Numbered from the stretch's first letter, positions 22,397-34,400 are shown. The stretch is DNA of 64,000 bases from Ectobius pallidus (GCA_964059195.1 CAXKWD010000004.1:124778043-124842042), one strand, 5' to 3'. Program-made: numbers and translations. Notes: generated by a model from the letters alone, not told the origin.

Positions 22397-23445
22397 TGTA
22401 TAACGTGCGTTGACAGTGGACTGTAAAAACAATTAAATTAATTAAGGGTGATAAAGATTGTACACACGCTATACATTTCGCTTAGAATGAACGATAACAA
22501 GGTTATAAGCTAAATAAACCATAGGTGAGATAACACTGACACTTTGATCTTCTTGAATCACAAACACTCGTTGGAAATTTCATCGACGTCTTGAAGTCTT
22601 CTTATAAGCAGGGATGATTGATTCCGCCAGTAAATGAAAGAGCTTGCTGATTTAAAAATATATTTAATAACAATTCCGGAGGACCTTTGGAGTCAATATT
22701 CCAAATAAAATTATGTGAATGACAATGAAATACACACATGTACCAATTATATGCCGTATTAAGGTTCACAGTCAATCTTGTGATATTTTAATTCACCAAA
22801 TAATGCGCAATAATAATGTTACTGAATTTATATTGCGTGTTAAAGTAGATACAGCTACGTTGCAATAAAATCAATTTAATATTATTAGCTGTATGAAATA
22901 ATTTTAGAGCTTTAATGCACTCACTAGGTAATAAGATTCCTTTCGTAGCTAATATTACCTCAAAAATAGTCCTGAAGTCCAAATCAGGTCATAATCAAGA
23001 TAGTCAATTCATGTAGAAATGCCTGGTGGAAGCACTAAACGAATCCAGCCTTTTCTGAGACGAATAAATGTGAAAAATTGCTTCTGTGCAATTAATATCA
23101 ATTATAAAGAAGCCTTAACTTGCAGGAAGCGAAGAATAAGGAATTATGACGTTAAAAAACCACTGCTAGTTAAGTCCAGATATGGACAATGATCCTTTAA
23201 GAGGATTTAAAAATGGCGAAGACGAAGAAGGAATGTTTGAAACAAGAAGAAAAGAAGAAAGCTAACAATATAAAAAACATATTGTAGAGAAATTCAACTG
23301 TCCTTAAAAATAATGAAGAGAATGCAAGGCCCCCTGAAAACGGGCGAAAAGCAGAAAGAAATCAAACCAACCATCCATCATAATAAAATTAAACATTTAG
23401 CAATAAAAATATTAACAGCTAAAAAGATCACAACATAACTGAACA
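22397..23445 (-). repeat. 3' LTR of short BEL element
   Basis: 1049 bp. Matches the other three LTRs base for base as far as I could read, except a T at the site where the long element has A (GCGTTGACAG versus GCGTAGACAG). Contains a 64-codon minus-strand frame present in all four LTRs. Confidence 0.93.
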
Positions 23446-23575
23446 TATTGCCCGCGATTATTCACTAGGGAATAATCAAAGAAATGCGAAGTTATGTTGG
23501 ATCTTCAAAAACACCAATAAATCCTAAAAGTTGAGAAATAAAAGTAACTAAACAAAGAAAAAATGAACGACTGCC

Positions 23576-26188
23576 TTAGTCGAGAGAGTCATATATGGGA
23601 ATTGGGGCTAGTTTAATGATAGGTCGTTTCAGATAACTTGTAGAAGTCCTGACCGTGACAACCCTCACAAGACCGTCTGGGCCTGGGTGAGTTTGAGTTA
23701 TGATGCCAACAACCCATTTTAAGGGAGGCATATTGTCATCCATGATTAAAACTGGCGTACCTATGGTAACATTAGGCATAGCCTTCAACCAGTTTGAACG
23801 TCTCTGCAAGGAAGAAAGATTTGAAGAAGAAGATTCTCTTGAAATAAGATCTGCATGATTTTCCTTAGAGGCGACATGAGAACAAGAATCAATAGATGCA
23901 GTCTCCTGAATATCAGCGGCTCTATTGGCTACAAGAGTTTTCAAAGTCGTGGGTGAATGAGTAAGCTGATTACTGATACCCTCATCAGACGTAATGATGG
24001 CTGAGCAATTCACAGAAGACTCAGTAGAATTAAAGGGTTTACCTGATGAAGGCCTATTCAAGTCAGAACATCTCCCACGACGCATTGGAGGCATATTGTG
24101 ATGCTTAAGAGGAGACGAAGGCAACTTGCCGGAGAAGTACCAGCCTAGCTGGGAGTTCTGAATAGTAGGCAAATTGGGAGCAGATATCTGTCCAGATACC
24201 ATAATTTGAGAACATATCTCAACACCCAATAGCAAATCAATAGGCTTAGGAGAATTAAAGCTGGGATCTGCTAAGGGTAAGTTAGGAGGAATGTTCCAAC
24301 CTCTAGTATTAACAAAGTTTTTAGGGAAATTAGAAGCAGAGATCTCAGGAACTATAATGGCCTTTGTATCATAGCGCCAATTCGTAACCTGAGATCTGAT
24401 AGAGACTTCTGTAAGCCTTGAGACGCTTGCATTGGTAGAAAGGATACCAGCGAGAGAAGTACGCTGAGACAATGGCGACAAACCAAGCTGCTTGAATAAT
24501 CTGTCAGTAATTAGATTACAGTCTGATCCAGTATCAATTAGAGCTGTGGCCTGTACGGCACTGCCATTGTTACTTAAAATTATCACGCTAGCAGTAGGTA
24601 AAAGACATTTCTGCCGTGACTGGCTGGCAGACATGATATTGGCCGTATTTATGGCTTGAGAATTGCTTGGCCGTGAAGGGTCATGCAATAAGTTGCTGTG
24701 CCTGCCTTGACATTGTCTACATCTAAAAGTGTTACAGCTCGAAGTGTGACCATTTGAGCTAAGGCAAACACGACAAAGTTTGTGATTTTTCACGAATTGA
24801 TCGCGGGATGAATAATTCAGCGATCTAAAGGCGTCACAATAAATGATAGTGTGATTCGATTTACTACAATAATTGCATTTCGCTCTAGGAGAGGAGAGGT
24901 TAGCCTTGACAGAAGGAGCAGATGAGGGCTTGACGGACTGACTTTTCAGAACCGATTCTGTCATCTGCAGCACCCTAACCCTAGACTCCAAAAAACTGAA
25001 TAATTCCTGCAACTTGGGAAGTTTTCCTAACTTAATTGAAGATTCCCATTCTTTAATTAATTCTACTGGGAGCTTATCCACAATGATACGTGAAATAATT
25101 AAGTCAGACAGAGGAACATCAGTATTTAGTACGTTCAATGCATGAACCGTACTTGTAAAATGATCTAAGTATTGTTGCAATGAGCTTGCAGAATCTCCTT
25201 TAAGGGGCGGTGGAGAAAAAAGGTTATCCAAATGCGTGTTGGCAATTAACCTGTCATTATCGAATCTTTCAGCTAAAGTCTTCCAAGCTACATCAAAGGT
25301 GGCATTGGAGACCGGGATATTTTGAATTACAGTCATTACCTCCGGGGATAAACAAGATTTTAGATATTGAAATTTATCCATGTTGGATATATGACTGTGC
25401 TGAACAATTAATGAGTTAAATGTATCCCTGAATTCAAGCCAAGCTCTAGGATCGCCTAAAAAACTTGGTAGCTTAATTTCAGGCAATTTAGGTAAGTTCG
25501 GTAAAGGTGCAGACAAAGAAGAGTTGTGATTAGAGCTCTGCTCTTGATTCGGCTCATATAACAGTTTTGCATCTGCAATTGAAGAATTGATATAAGCTAA
25601 AGCCCTTGAACATTCTGACTGAAGCTGGCGCTCTTGAAACTCAGCCTCTTCATCGTAAATGTTACGATGCTGAAGACTTTCAACCTTATACCTATTAAAC
25701 AATTCTTCTAGCACCGACTTAAGAACAATGGCCTCTTGATAGGATATTTTGTCCAGAATTTCAAATTCAGATACTGTTTGAATTTGAATCATGAATTGAT
25801 TTTTTAGAAGATTAAAAATAGCTTCGGCTTTGGCCATGGCTCTAGCTTCGGCTTCTTCAGCCTTAGCTTTAGCTTCAGCCGCTTCAGCTCTATTGAAAGC
25901 ATTAATCTGCTTGCTAATATGGGAGATGGCCTTTTGTATGGTTTTCTCAATTTCTGCCATATAGGCATCTTCGGATTCAGAAAAGGCTAGTTCATTGATC
26001 TCAGACTGGACTCTGTTATATTCAGATTCAAGCTTGCTTAAATCAATCTTAAGCTCAAGAAGGTCTTGAGGAGAGGTTTCCTCATTGATAACGCAGTCTA
26101 GAATGTAATTAACTTTGCGAGTGATTCTCGACTTAATAGGTGTTCTTTTTGCCTTTAAAGTCTTAAGGGTGCCTTCTACGTCAGTCAT
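23576..26188 (-). CDS. Internally deleted BEL Gag-protease fusion, 870 aa
   Basis: Begins MTDVEGTLKT, the same start as the full-length polyprotein. Order: coiled-coil N-terminus with an Ala/Glu/Lys-rich segment (about 101-124), capsid-like DUF1759 region (about 225-400), zinc knuckle C-x2-C-x4-H-x4-C (438-451), two further Cys/His clusters (472-485, 490-502), and aspartic protease motif DTG (552-554) in a DUF1758-like domain. At about residue 743 the chain jumps to the end of RNase H (THSPTTLK), and near 763 to the C-terminal DUF5641-like tail. Relative to the long copy, 508 and 465 codons are missing, both in frame. Catalytic RT, RNase H and integrase residues are gone. The frame has no stop. 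Gag and protease could still be made; whether they are is unknown. Confidence 0.93.
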   Translation of the reverse strand: MTDVEGTLKTLKAKRTPIKSRITRKVNYILDCVINEETSPQDLLELKIDLSKLESEYNRVQSEINELAFSESEDAYMAEIEKTIQKAISHISKQINAFNRAEAAEAKAKAEEAEARAMAKAEAIFNLLKNQFMIQIQTVSEFEILDKISYQEAIVLKSVLEELFNRYKVESLQHRNIYDEEAEFQERQLQSECSRALAYINSSIADAKLLYEPNQEQSSNHNSSLSAPLPNLPKLPEIKLPSFLGDPRAWLEFRDTFNSLIVQHSHISNMDKFQYLKSCLSPEVMTVIQNIPVSNATFDVAWKTLAERFDNDRLIANTHLDNLFSPPPLKGDSASSLQQYLDHFTSTVHALNVLNTDVPLSDLIISRIIVDKLPVELIKEWESSIKLGKLPKLQELFSFLESRVRVLQMTESVLKSQSVKPSSAPSVKANLSSPRAKCNYCSKSNHTIIYCDAFRSLNYSSRDQFVKNHKLCRVCLSSNGHTSSCNTFRCRQCQGRHSNLLHDPSRPSNSQAINTANIMSASQSRQKCLLPTASVIILSNNGSAVQATALIDTGSDCNLITDRLFKQLGLSPLSQRTSLAGILSTNASVSRLTEVSIRSQVTNWRYDTKAIIVPEISASNFPKNFVNTRGWNIPPNLPLADPSFNSPKPIDLLLGVEICSQIMVSGQISAPNLPTIQNSQLGWYFSGKLPSSPLKHHNMPPMRRGRCSDLNRPSSGKPFNSTESSVNCSAIITSDEGISNQLTHSPTTLKTLVANRAADIQETASIDSCSHVASKENHADLISRESSSSNLSSLQRRSNWLKAMPNVTIGTPVLIMDDNMPPLKWVVGIITQTHPGPDGLVRVVTVRTSTSYLKRPIIKLAPIPIYDSLD

Positions 26189-26682
26189 GATTTGACAATT
26201 GATTGTTCAAATAGTATTCGACTTAACGTGATTCACTGTTTATGACTTAAATTGACCGCACTGAGAGCTTATTGAGCACTAAAGTTAGTTGCCCGCGGTT
26301 AGACAAAATGTGACAATAATGTGTGTGTACATGGATTCACAAAGGTGAGTGCAATTATGTAAATAATATCAAACCCTTTTAATAAATTAGTTTGAAGAGC
26401 TGTTGTCTGAATATTAGGCCTCACACGTGCAGATTAAAACACGGAGGCAGAAGCACTTAATATGAGATTAAAATTACCTTTTCAATAAGAAACTTCAAAC
26501 TGACTGAAGTCAGGAATGTCAATTGTGCTTCAAATAAGTCAATTATTTGCTTGAATGATATTTGTGTTCAAACAGCATGAATTGCGGAACACCAACAGCT
26601 TGAATTATCTCAATAAAGTTTACTACGGGCGGAATAGAACGAGTGTAGGTTTACAATGCGTGTTACAATATTGTGGTTCTAT

Positions 26683-26700
26683 CCGGCCTCGGAGGTACCA
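26683..26700 (-). other. Putative tRNA primer-binding site, short BEL
   Basis: On the element strand, TGGTACCTCCGAGGCCGG starts 5 nt after the 5' LTR. TGG complements a tRNA 3'-CCA end. The complementary strand continues GGTTCTATCCGG, resembling a tRNA T-arm, so the match may extend well beyond 18 nt. I could not name the tRNA with confidence. Confidence 0.6.
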
Positions 26701-26705
26701 AAAAA

Positions 26706-27754
26706 TGTATAACGTGCGTTGACAGTGGACTGTAAAAACAATTAAATTAATTAAGGGTGATAAAGATTGTACACACGCTATACATTTCGCTTAGAATGAA
26801 CGATAACAAGGTTATAAGCTAAATAAACCATAGGTGAGATAACACTGACACTTTGATCTTCTTGAATCACAAACACTCGTTGGAAATTTCATCGACGTCT
26901 TGAAGTCTTCTTATAAGCAGGGATGATTGATTCCGCCAGTAAATGAAAGAGCTTGCTGATTTAAAAATATATTTAATAACAATTCCGGAGGACCTTTGGA
27001 GTCAATATTCCAAATAAAATTATGTGAATGACAATGAAATACACACATGTACCAATTATATGCCGTATTAAGGTTCACAGTCAATCTTGTGATATTTTAA
27101 TTCACCAAATAATGCGCAATAATAATGTTACTGAATTTATATTGCGTGTTAAAGTAGATACAGCTACGTTGCAATAAAATCAATTTAATATTATTAGCTG
27201 TATGAAATAATTTTAGAGCTTTAATGCACTCACTAGGTAATAAGATTCCTTTCGTAGCTAATATTACCTCAAAAATAGTCCTGAAGTCCAAATCAGGTCA
27301 TAATCAAGATAGTCAATTCATGTAGAAATGCCTGGTGGAAGCACTAAACGAATCCAGCCTTTTCTGAGACGAATAAATGTGAAAAATTGCTTCTGTGCAA
27401 TTAATATCAATTATAAAGAAGCCTTAACTTGCAGGAAGCGAAGAATAAGGAATTATGACGTTAAAAAACCACTGCTAGTTAAGTCCAGATATGGACAATG
27501 ATCCTTTAAGAGGATTTAAAAATGGCGAAGACGAAGAAGGAATGTTTGAAACAAGAAGAAAAGAAGAAAGCTAACAATATAAAAAACATATTGTAGAGAA
27601 ATTCAACTGTCCTTAAAAATAATGAAGAGAATGCAAGGCCCCCTGAAAACGGGCGAAAAGCAGAAAGAAATCAAACCAACCATCCATCATAATAAAATTA
27701 AACATTTAGCAATAAAAATATTAACAGCTAAAAAGATCACAACATAACTGAACA
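26706..27754 (-). repeat. 5' LTR of short BEL element
   Basis: 1049 bp, carrying the same diagnostic T as its partner LTR at 22397-23445. It would hold the promoter, though I identified no core promoter element with certainty. Confidence 0.93.
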
Positions 27755-28197
27755 ACTTACCTTCTAACAGTAAAGCTCGCGCGGCGTCTCACAGACGCCA
27801 TTCACATTTTCGCAACAATAACTTCACTCCACCATTGATAGGTGTAAACTAGTGGGTTGCCGGTTGGATATGTTATTTAAGAGTAGTTGACCGAAAGGTA
27901 GTTGATGGCAGGTCAGCACAATGGCCTCATAGGTATTCTAGATATGGTGAAATAAATCTGGTCTGGCGTCTATCAGACGCCACGCGAGCACTGCAGGGTT
28001 AAAGGGCCCGGCGTCGCCCGGGTTTTGTATTTTGTAATTCGAAATAACTTATGAAGGACTCAATATGAGATACGAACCCAGTGGCGACTTACAACCTGTA
28101 AGTACTTTAAGACCACTAGTGGTTTACTATGAAGAACGCCTGGTGGTATACTGGGATTGTGAGTCAGTTGAAGAATTTAATGTTGTACCGGCACGTT

Positions 28198-28270
28198 GCC
28201 ATGGTAGCTCAGTTGGTTAGAGCATCGGCACGGAGAGCCGAAGATCCTGGTTCAAATCCCGGCTATGGCA
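28198..28270 (+). tRNA. tRNA-like sequence, probably pseudogene or SINE head
   Basis: Folds into a full cloverleaf. Acceptor GCCATGG pairs CTATGGC (one G-U), D-arm GCTC/GAGC, anticodon stem TCGGC/GCCGA, T-arm CCTGG-TTCAAAT-CCCGG. A- and B-boxes are intact (TAGCTCAGTTGG, GGTTCAAATCC). The anticodon loop ACGGAGA has C where U33 is nearly invariant. The implied GGA (Ser) anticodon does not fit a short variable arm, so a working tRNA is unlikely. Confidence 0.55.
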
Positions 28271-28971
28271 TTGAATTTTTCATTCTGACTTCACCTTTCC
28301 ATAACATTGTATTGTCTTTGCGGAATATTTTATTTCTCACTCTCATTTTACCATACAACCGTTTCAGGGATGAAATTAAAAAGTAATTCAATATAACTTT
28401 CATACTTCCCTCCCCAAAAACCTGCAATATAATAATAATTATACATATTACCATACCTCGTACGGTATTCTCTATGTCCAGGATAGAGAAAGTGATGTGA
28501 CTGCATCACATTGTGCATTATTTTCGTGGATTTCATCTTCAATATTTATTTACAGCAATGAATTATATCGATAGCTTCTCTAATTTGTCCAAGTCCCGTA
28601 TCATTTATTTCCAAACCTACCTGAGGTCAATGCCAACAATACACTGTTGTCATGTTAACTGTAACTTGGATTTGATAGTTCTGTGTAAAAAGGGATTAAG
28701 TATTCTCAAAAACATTTTATTTTTGGCATATTTTTTTTCAGAATCCTTTCATAGTGAGCACTTACTTTATGAAACGAAGGTACTGTCAAAATTCCAAGTC
28801 TCTGCCTATTATAGTTTAGGCTCTACGTTGATTCTCTGTCAGTTAGGACAAAGCCTTTTATATATAGAGAGATATTTCCTCTATATTTCAGTTAACTAAC
28901 GAATCAATCATGCGATCTCAAGACAACAATGGTGAGATCCTAAGTTAAAAGTATTATACAGTATTATAAAT
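28271..28971. other. No gene recognised
   Basis: AT-rich. A 128-codon plus-strand frame (28513-28899) has no recognisable family, is rich in Leu, Ser, Tyr and Phe as AT-rich chance frames are, and overlaps sequence weakly similar to 3790-3900. Confidence 0.45.
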
Positions 28972-29545
28972 CAGGGCTGCCAACTGACGGCCCGCATGCG
29001 GCCCTTGGAAGTTGTTACTTGCTGCCCACGAAACAAAAATATTGAATGTAAAATATTATAGTACCAAGCTGAAAGAGCGCTCGTTACAGTAAGTGTAAGT
29101 TGCAACTTTTAAGGTTAAGTTTTAAAAAATAACAACATTATCATATGATATGGAAAATTCGTGCTTTTTTAGGACATTTAAATGATTATTCGAGAAATTT
29201 CCTCAAGATTTACTGATTTTGAATACATAAAGAGCAAACTTAACGATTCCTTGAAAACGAACATCGAGATCAATTTACTATAAAAGTTTCAATGTGCACC
29301 ATGCTATTTTCAAGCTGATTCATTTCTTCAGAAAACGAGATAACTTTTTTCAGACTTCTTTCAAATGAAAGGTTTTCCCAGCTGAGCTTATATTCAGATC
29401 ATGTCTATGTTTGGAAGAACATGACATTGTAAATGCGCATTTTCGCATGCGAAATTTATATATAATAAGAAAAAACTTGCCTCAATGACTGTTCTCTGTT
29501 GCATTTTATTGAGATTGGGAATTATTAATCTAGCAGGTCGGCTGA
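28972..29545 (+). pseudogene. Decayed hAT transposon with transposase C-terminal remnant
   Basis: Begins CAGGGCTGCCAACTGACGG and GCCCGCATGCGGCCC, resembling ends of hAT elements with ZBED-type transposases. About 29180-29260 encodes RDFSSRFTDFEY with stops nearby. Around 29400-29500, MSMFGRT-stop-HCKCAFSHAKF matches the form of the hAT C-terminal dimerisation region (SMFGSTY..E..FS.MK). Several stops and shifts are present. The right end was not found. Confidence 0.55.
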
Positions 29546-30125
29546 CTTTATTCTCATTAAATTGTGTTACTATTGTTTTAATCGACAACTAGCGTGACAA
29601 AAACTAAGTTATATTTTGATAACACAAACCTCTTCACTTTATTTGTCATACTATTTTAAATCAGTCAGTGCTAACAATAATTGTCTTCGTCGGAACTCTT
29701 TCAAGTGATAAGCCAACTGGTTAAGTTATTACGAATAAAACAAGTACTTTTGGTGCGCCTCTCAAGACAACTTGTCTAAATAAATTTGGCACTCAGTTCT
29801 TCTAAAGTTTGACAGAAATGATATAAACGATTATTCCACAGAAAAAAGAAATTGTGTATTTAATTCTCGGTAACGATAAAAGAAAAGACTAACCTAGTAC
29901 TGTCGGTTGAGCTAAAATTTAGCAAGATCTCCCAACGACTTACCAGAACGGCGAAGACTGAACAACGAATTGAAGGAATGAGACTAGAATCAAGAAAACA
30001 TTTTTTTCTTCATAAAACGCAATCCAGACATTGACATGATTAATTTTTTTTTAAATATGTTTGTGTCCTTTCTTCTGTGAAACAAAATGAAGATTCGCTA
30101 AACAAGAAGCTTGTTTAACAGGAAA
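29546..30125. other. No gene recognised
   Basis: AT-rich sequence up to the MITE target site. No supported feature. Confidence 0.4.
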
Positions 30126-30225
30126 CTAATAACCAGGGCCCGGATTCTAATGACATGTCATCTTTTTATTGATGCTGCATAGACATTGCCAACTTGTAGA
30201 TAAATCCTAATCATGGCCTGTAGTT

Positions 30226-31274
30226 TGTATAACGTGCGTAGACAGTGGACTGTAAAAACAATTAAATTAATTAAGGGTGATAAAGATTGTACACACGCTA
30301 TACATTTCGCTTAGAATGAACGATAACAAGGTTATAAGCTAAATAAACCATAGGTGAGATAACACTGACACTTTGATCTTCTTGAATCACAAACACTCGT
30401 TGGAAATTTCATCGACGTCTTGAAGTCTTCTTATAAGCAGGGATGATTGATTCCGCCAGTAAATGAAAGAGCTTGCTGATTTAAAAATATATTTAATAAC
30501 AATTCCGGAGGACCTTTGGAGTCAATATTCCAAATAAAATTATGTGAATGACAATGAAATACACACATGTACCAATTATATGCCGTATTAAGGTTCACAG
30601 TCAATCTTGTGATATTTTAATTCACCAAATAATGCGCAATAATAATGTTACTGAATTTATATTGCGTGTTAAAGTAGATACAGCTACGTTGCAATAAAAT
30701 CAATTTAATATTATTAGCTGTATGAAATAATTTTAGAGCTTTAATGCACTCACTAGGTAATAAGATTCCTTTCGTAGCTAATATTACCTCAAAAATAGTC
30801 CTGAAGTCCAAATCAGGTCATAATCAAGATAGTCAATTCATGTAGAAATGCCTGGTGGAAGCACTAAACGAATCCAGCCTTTTCTGAGACGAATAAATGT
30901 GAAAAATTGCTTCTGTGCAATTAATATCAATTATAAAGAAGCCTTAACTTGCAGGAAGCGAAGAATAAGGAATTATGACGTTAAAAAACCACTGCTAGTT
31001 AAGTCCAGATATGGACAATGATCCTTTAAGAGGATTTAAAAATGGCGAAGACGAAGAAGGAATGTTTGAAACAAGAAGAAAAGAAGAAAGCTAACAATAT
31101 AAAAAACATATTGTAGAGAAATTCAACTGTCCTTAAAAATAATGAAGAGAATGCAAGGCCCCCTGAAAACGGGCGAAAAGCAGAAAGAAATCAAACCAAC
31201 CATCCATCATAATAAAATTAAACATTTAGCAATAAAAATATTAACAGCTAAAAAGATCACAACATAACTGAACA
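30226..31274 (-). repeat. 3' LTR of full-length BEL element
   Basis: 1049 bp. Differs from the short element's LTRs only at GCGTAGACAG, as far as I could read. The sequence just inside it (element strand) is ATCGCGGGCAATA, the probable but weakly purine-rich plus-strand priming site. Confidence 0.93.
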
Positions 31275-31406
31275 TATTGCCCGCGATTATTCACTAGGGA
31301 ATAATCAAACAGAAATGCGAAGTTATGTTGGATCTTCAAAAACACCAATAAATCCTAAAAGTTGAGAAATAAAAGTAACTAAACAAAGAAAAAATGAACG
31401 ACTGCC

Positions 31407-34400
31407 TTAGTCGAGAGAGTCATGTATGGGAATTGGGGCTAATTTAATGATGGGTCGTTTCAGATAACTTGTAGAAGTCCTGACCGTGACAACCCTCACA
31501 AGACCGTCTGGGCCTGGGTGAGTTTGAGTTATGATGCCAACAACCCATTTTAAGGGAGGCATATTGTCATCCATGATTAAAACTGGCGTACCTATGGCAA
31601 CATTAGGCATAGCCTTCAACCATTTAGAACGTCTCTGCAAGGAAGAAAGATAATCTGAAGACCACCTTGACCACAGGGACTTCATAAGATTCCTTAAATT
31701 GTTCCAGCGGGAACGTATAGTATAACCGCCAGAAAGATCTGGGCTAGGAAGAGACACAAGAGGTTTGCCAATCAGAAAATGTCCAGGGGATAAATAATCA
31801 TAATCATTTACTTCCTCATTAAGAGTGACAAGGGGGCGAGAATTCATGAGGGCTTCTATTTGAATGAGAAGCGTGGACATTTCCTCATATGTAAAATTAA
31901 AAGATGGAGACATCCTTTTCAGATGATATTTCAATGAACGAACCGCCGCCTCATGAAGTCCTCCCATGTGAGGAGAATGAGCAGGCAGAAAGTTCCATTT
32001 GATAAATAGATGTGAAGTAGCATCTTGTATGGTTAATTGATATTCATCAGTTTCCAGCAACTTTGCAAGACTACTCAAATCGGCGTTGGCGCCTACGAAG
32101 TTGCTGCCATTATCCGAAGTGATAGAAAGGGGTATGCCACGCCGAGCAACAAATCTGGAAAATGCAGCAAGAAAAGCACGAGCAGTCAAAGCTGTAACTA
32201 GCTCGATGTGAACGGCCTTTGTGGACATACAAACAAATATGGATATGTAGGATTTAACTTGAATCCTTGATCTGGGACCTCCAAATTTAATCATATATGG
32301 CCCAGCATAATCAACACTGACATTGGTAAAAGCTGGTATACAATTCACTCGCTCAGGAGGTAAGTCAGCCATTTTTTGCTGGAATGCTTGAGCATTAAAC
32401 TTAAAGCATATGAAACAGAGCCTCAGTTGGCTCCTGACTGTTTTACGCAAGGAGATGATCCAGAATTTCTCTCTCAAGTGCGAGATAATAAGTTGGGGAC
32501 CAGCATGCTTTAAAAGAATATGTGTATAGAAGATAAGGTGTTTAGTGAAAGAATGTTGTGCTGGCAACAACATAGGATGTCTATTATCAAAGGATAGATT
32601 TGAACGTTCCAAACGTCCACCCACACGGAGAATACCATCCTTGAGTATGAAGGGGCTAAGTTGCTTAAGTTTACTTGAATTAGATAATTCCAGATTTGAA
32701 GACAGAGCTTGGATTTCCTTAGAGTAATACTGTCTCTGGATTACCTTAACAGAATAACAGATAGCATTAGATATCTCATCAGGAGATAGAGAACCTGTGA
32801 GGGGAGATTGAGCCTTCCGACAATTATGAATGAATCTTAACATAAATGCCATTACACGGATAGTTTTCAAATAACTGTATTTGGATAGCCAATCACAAAG
32901 ATCAGAATTGTCTGATTCAATAAGAGCTACTACCTTCATCTCTGGAAGAGAAGTAGACTGCATGGAGTCACAATTCTTAGGCCATTTAAATTCATTATCA
33001 ATAAGCCAATGAGGACCTGACCACCATAAAGAATTATTCAAAAGATCTAAAGGAGAGGATCCTCTAGAAATAAGATCCGCAGGATTTTCCTTAGATGCAA
33101 CATGAGACCAAGAGTCAATAGATGTAATCTCCTGAATATCAGCGACTCTATTGGCCACAAAGGTTTTCAAAGTGGTGGGTGAATGAGTAAGCCAGCCCAA
33201 AACCACCTTGGAATCGCTCCACAAGTGGACAGATTCGATATTTAATTGAAGTATGGGCATTACCTTAGATATTAAATTAGCTAGCAAATGAGCTGCCAAT
33301 AATTCGAGTCTAGGAATCGTAACAGCCTTTAAAGGAGCAATGCGTGATTTTCCACAAAGCAAAGCGCTCTTAAAATTTCCAGATTGATCTACAGAGCGTA
33401 AGTAGATGCAGGCTCCATAAGCGGCTTCACTAGCATCGCAGAAACCATGAACTTGAATGGAAACTGCATTCTGCAGTAATGCGAGACGAGGAATGGCTAT
33501 ATTAGAAATAGCATTCAACTGACTATGAATCTTGCACCATTTGGTGGCAACTAAGTCTGGAATAAGCTCATCCCATGAATTGGTTTGTTTCCATAGAGAT
33601 TGAAATATTATTTTGCAAAATGACACCACCGGGCAAATCAATCCCAAAGGATCAAATATAGAAGCTATACAAGATAGCAAGTTACGCCTCGTACAACGAG
33701 TAAAGGGTTTTGAATAATCAATAGAAGTTTCTATTCTTAATACATCATTTGAGGGTTGCCAAATCAGTCCAAGGGCCTTCAAAGCATTAGCGTCACAGTC
33801 GCCAAATGTGCGAGAATCAAGAAGTTCCCTGTCTTCAATTGGAATATCTTGGATTAACTCGGGCACGTTTGCACTCCATTTACGTGGTTGAAAACCACCT
33901 AAAGGAAGCAACTGTCTTAATTGACAGATGGTTGCCTTAGCCTCCTCAATAGTATCGGCAGCAGCTACGATATCATCAACATAGGTACAGTTGTTAATGA
34001 CTGAGGATGCCAATGGGAAGTCAATCCCTTCATCAATAATAAGCTGCTTCAAAGCTCTAGTAGCTAGAAAAGCAGCTGAGGCTGTGCCATAGGTCACAGT
34101 CTTCAAATTGTATAGCTGTATGGGTTCTGCTTGAGAACTCCTCCAATATATTTGTTGAAATGACTGATGATCCTTGTGAATCAAAACTTGCCTATACATT
34201 TTTGCTATATCAGCTGTGAATGCAATGGGTTTGAATCTAAATCGAATCAATATAGAAAATAGGTCTGGCTGAACCACAGGACCTACAGCTAATATATCGT
34301 TAAGCGATTTCCCAGTAGATGACCTCGCAGAAGCATCAAATACCACCCTAAGTTTAGTGGTAGTACTGGATGGCTTAAAAACTGGATGGTGGGGAATCAC

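Larger units (their letters stand above)
22397..27754 (-). mobile_element. Non-autonomous BEL/Pao LTR retrotransposon (5.36 kb)
   Basis: Two 1049-bp LTRs that I read as identical bound a leader of 517 bp, one 870-codon frame and a 130-bp 3' region. The LTRs end TG...CA when read on the element (minus) strand. A 4-bp target duplication ACTT flanks it (22393-22396, 27755-27758). It sits inside the piggyBac relic. Relative to the full-length copy at 30226-38537 it lacks RT, most of RNase H and integrase, yet has intact cis sequences (LTRs, primer site, leader), as expected of an element moved in trans. Confidence 0.93.
21665..27998 (-). mobile_element. piggyBac-like transposon relic carrying a BEL element
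   Basis: TTAACCCTGCAGTGCTCGCG at 21661-21680 is exactly repeated in inverted form at 27983-28002. TTAA at both ends is the diagnostic piggyBac target duplication and the CCCTGC terminus fits. Excluding the nested BEL element (22397-27754) leaves about 970 bp. A decayed N-terminal transposase segment lies at 22044-22262. Three GGCGTCT-NNN-AGACGCC hairpins lie near the ends (21709-21725, 27783-27799, 27965-27981). Confidence 0.9.

Noticed and set aside
27999..28030. GGGCCCGG at 28004 as another MITE end
   Set aside because: It lies beside the piggyBac TTAA but has no inverted partner or 8-bp duplication.
28198..28270. Functional tRNA-Ser
   Set aside because: Good cloverleaf, but C at position 33, a short variable arm for a Ser anticodon and no T-run terminator directly after it.
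28513..28899. 128-codon plus-strand frame as a host gene
   Set aside because: No family resemblance, AT-driven composition and overlap with weakly repeated sequence.
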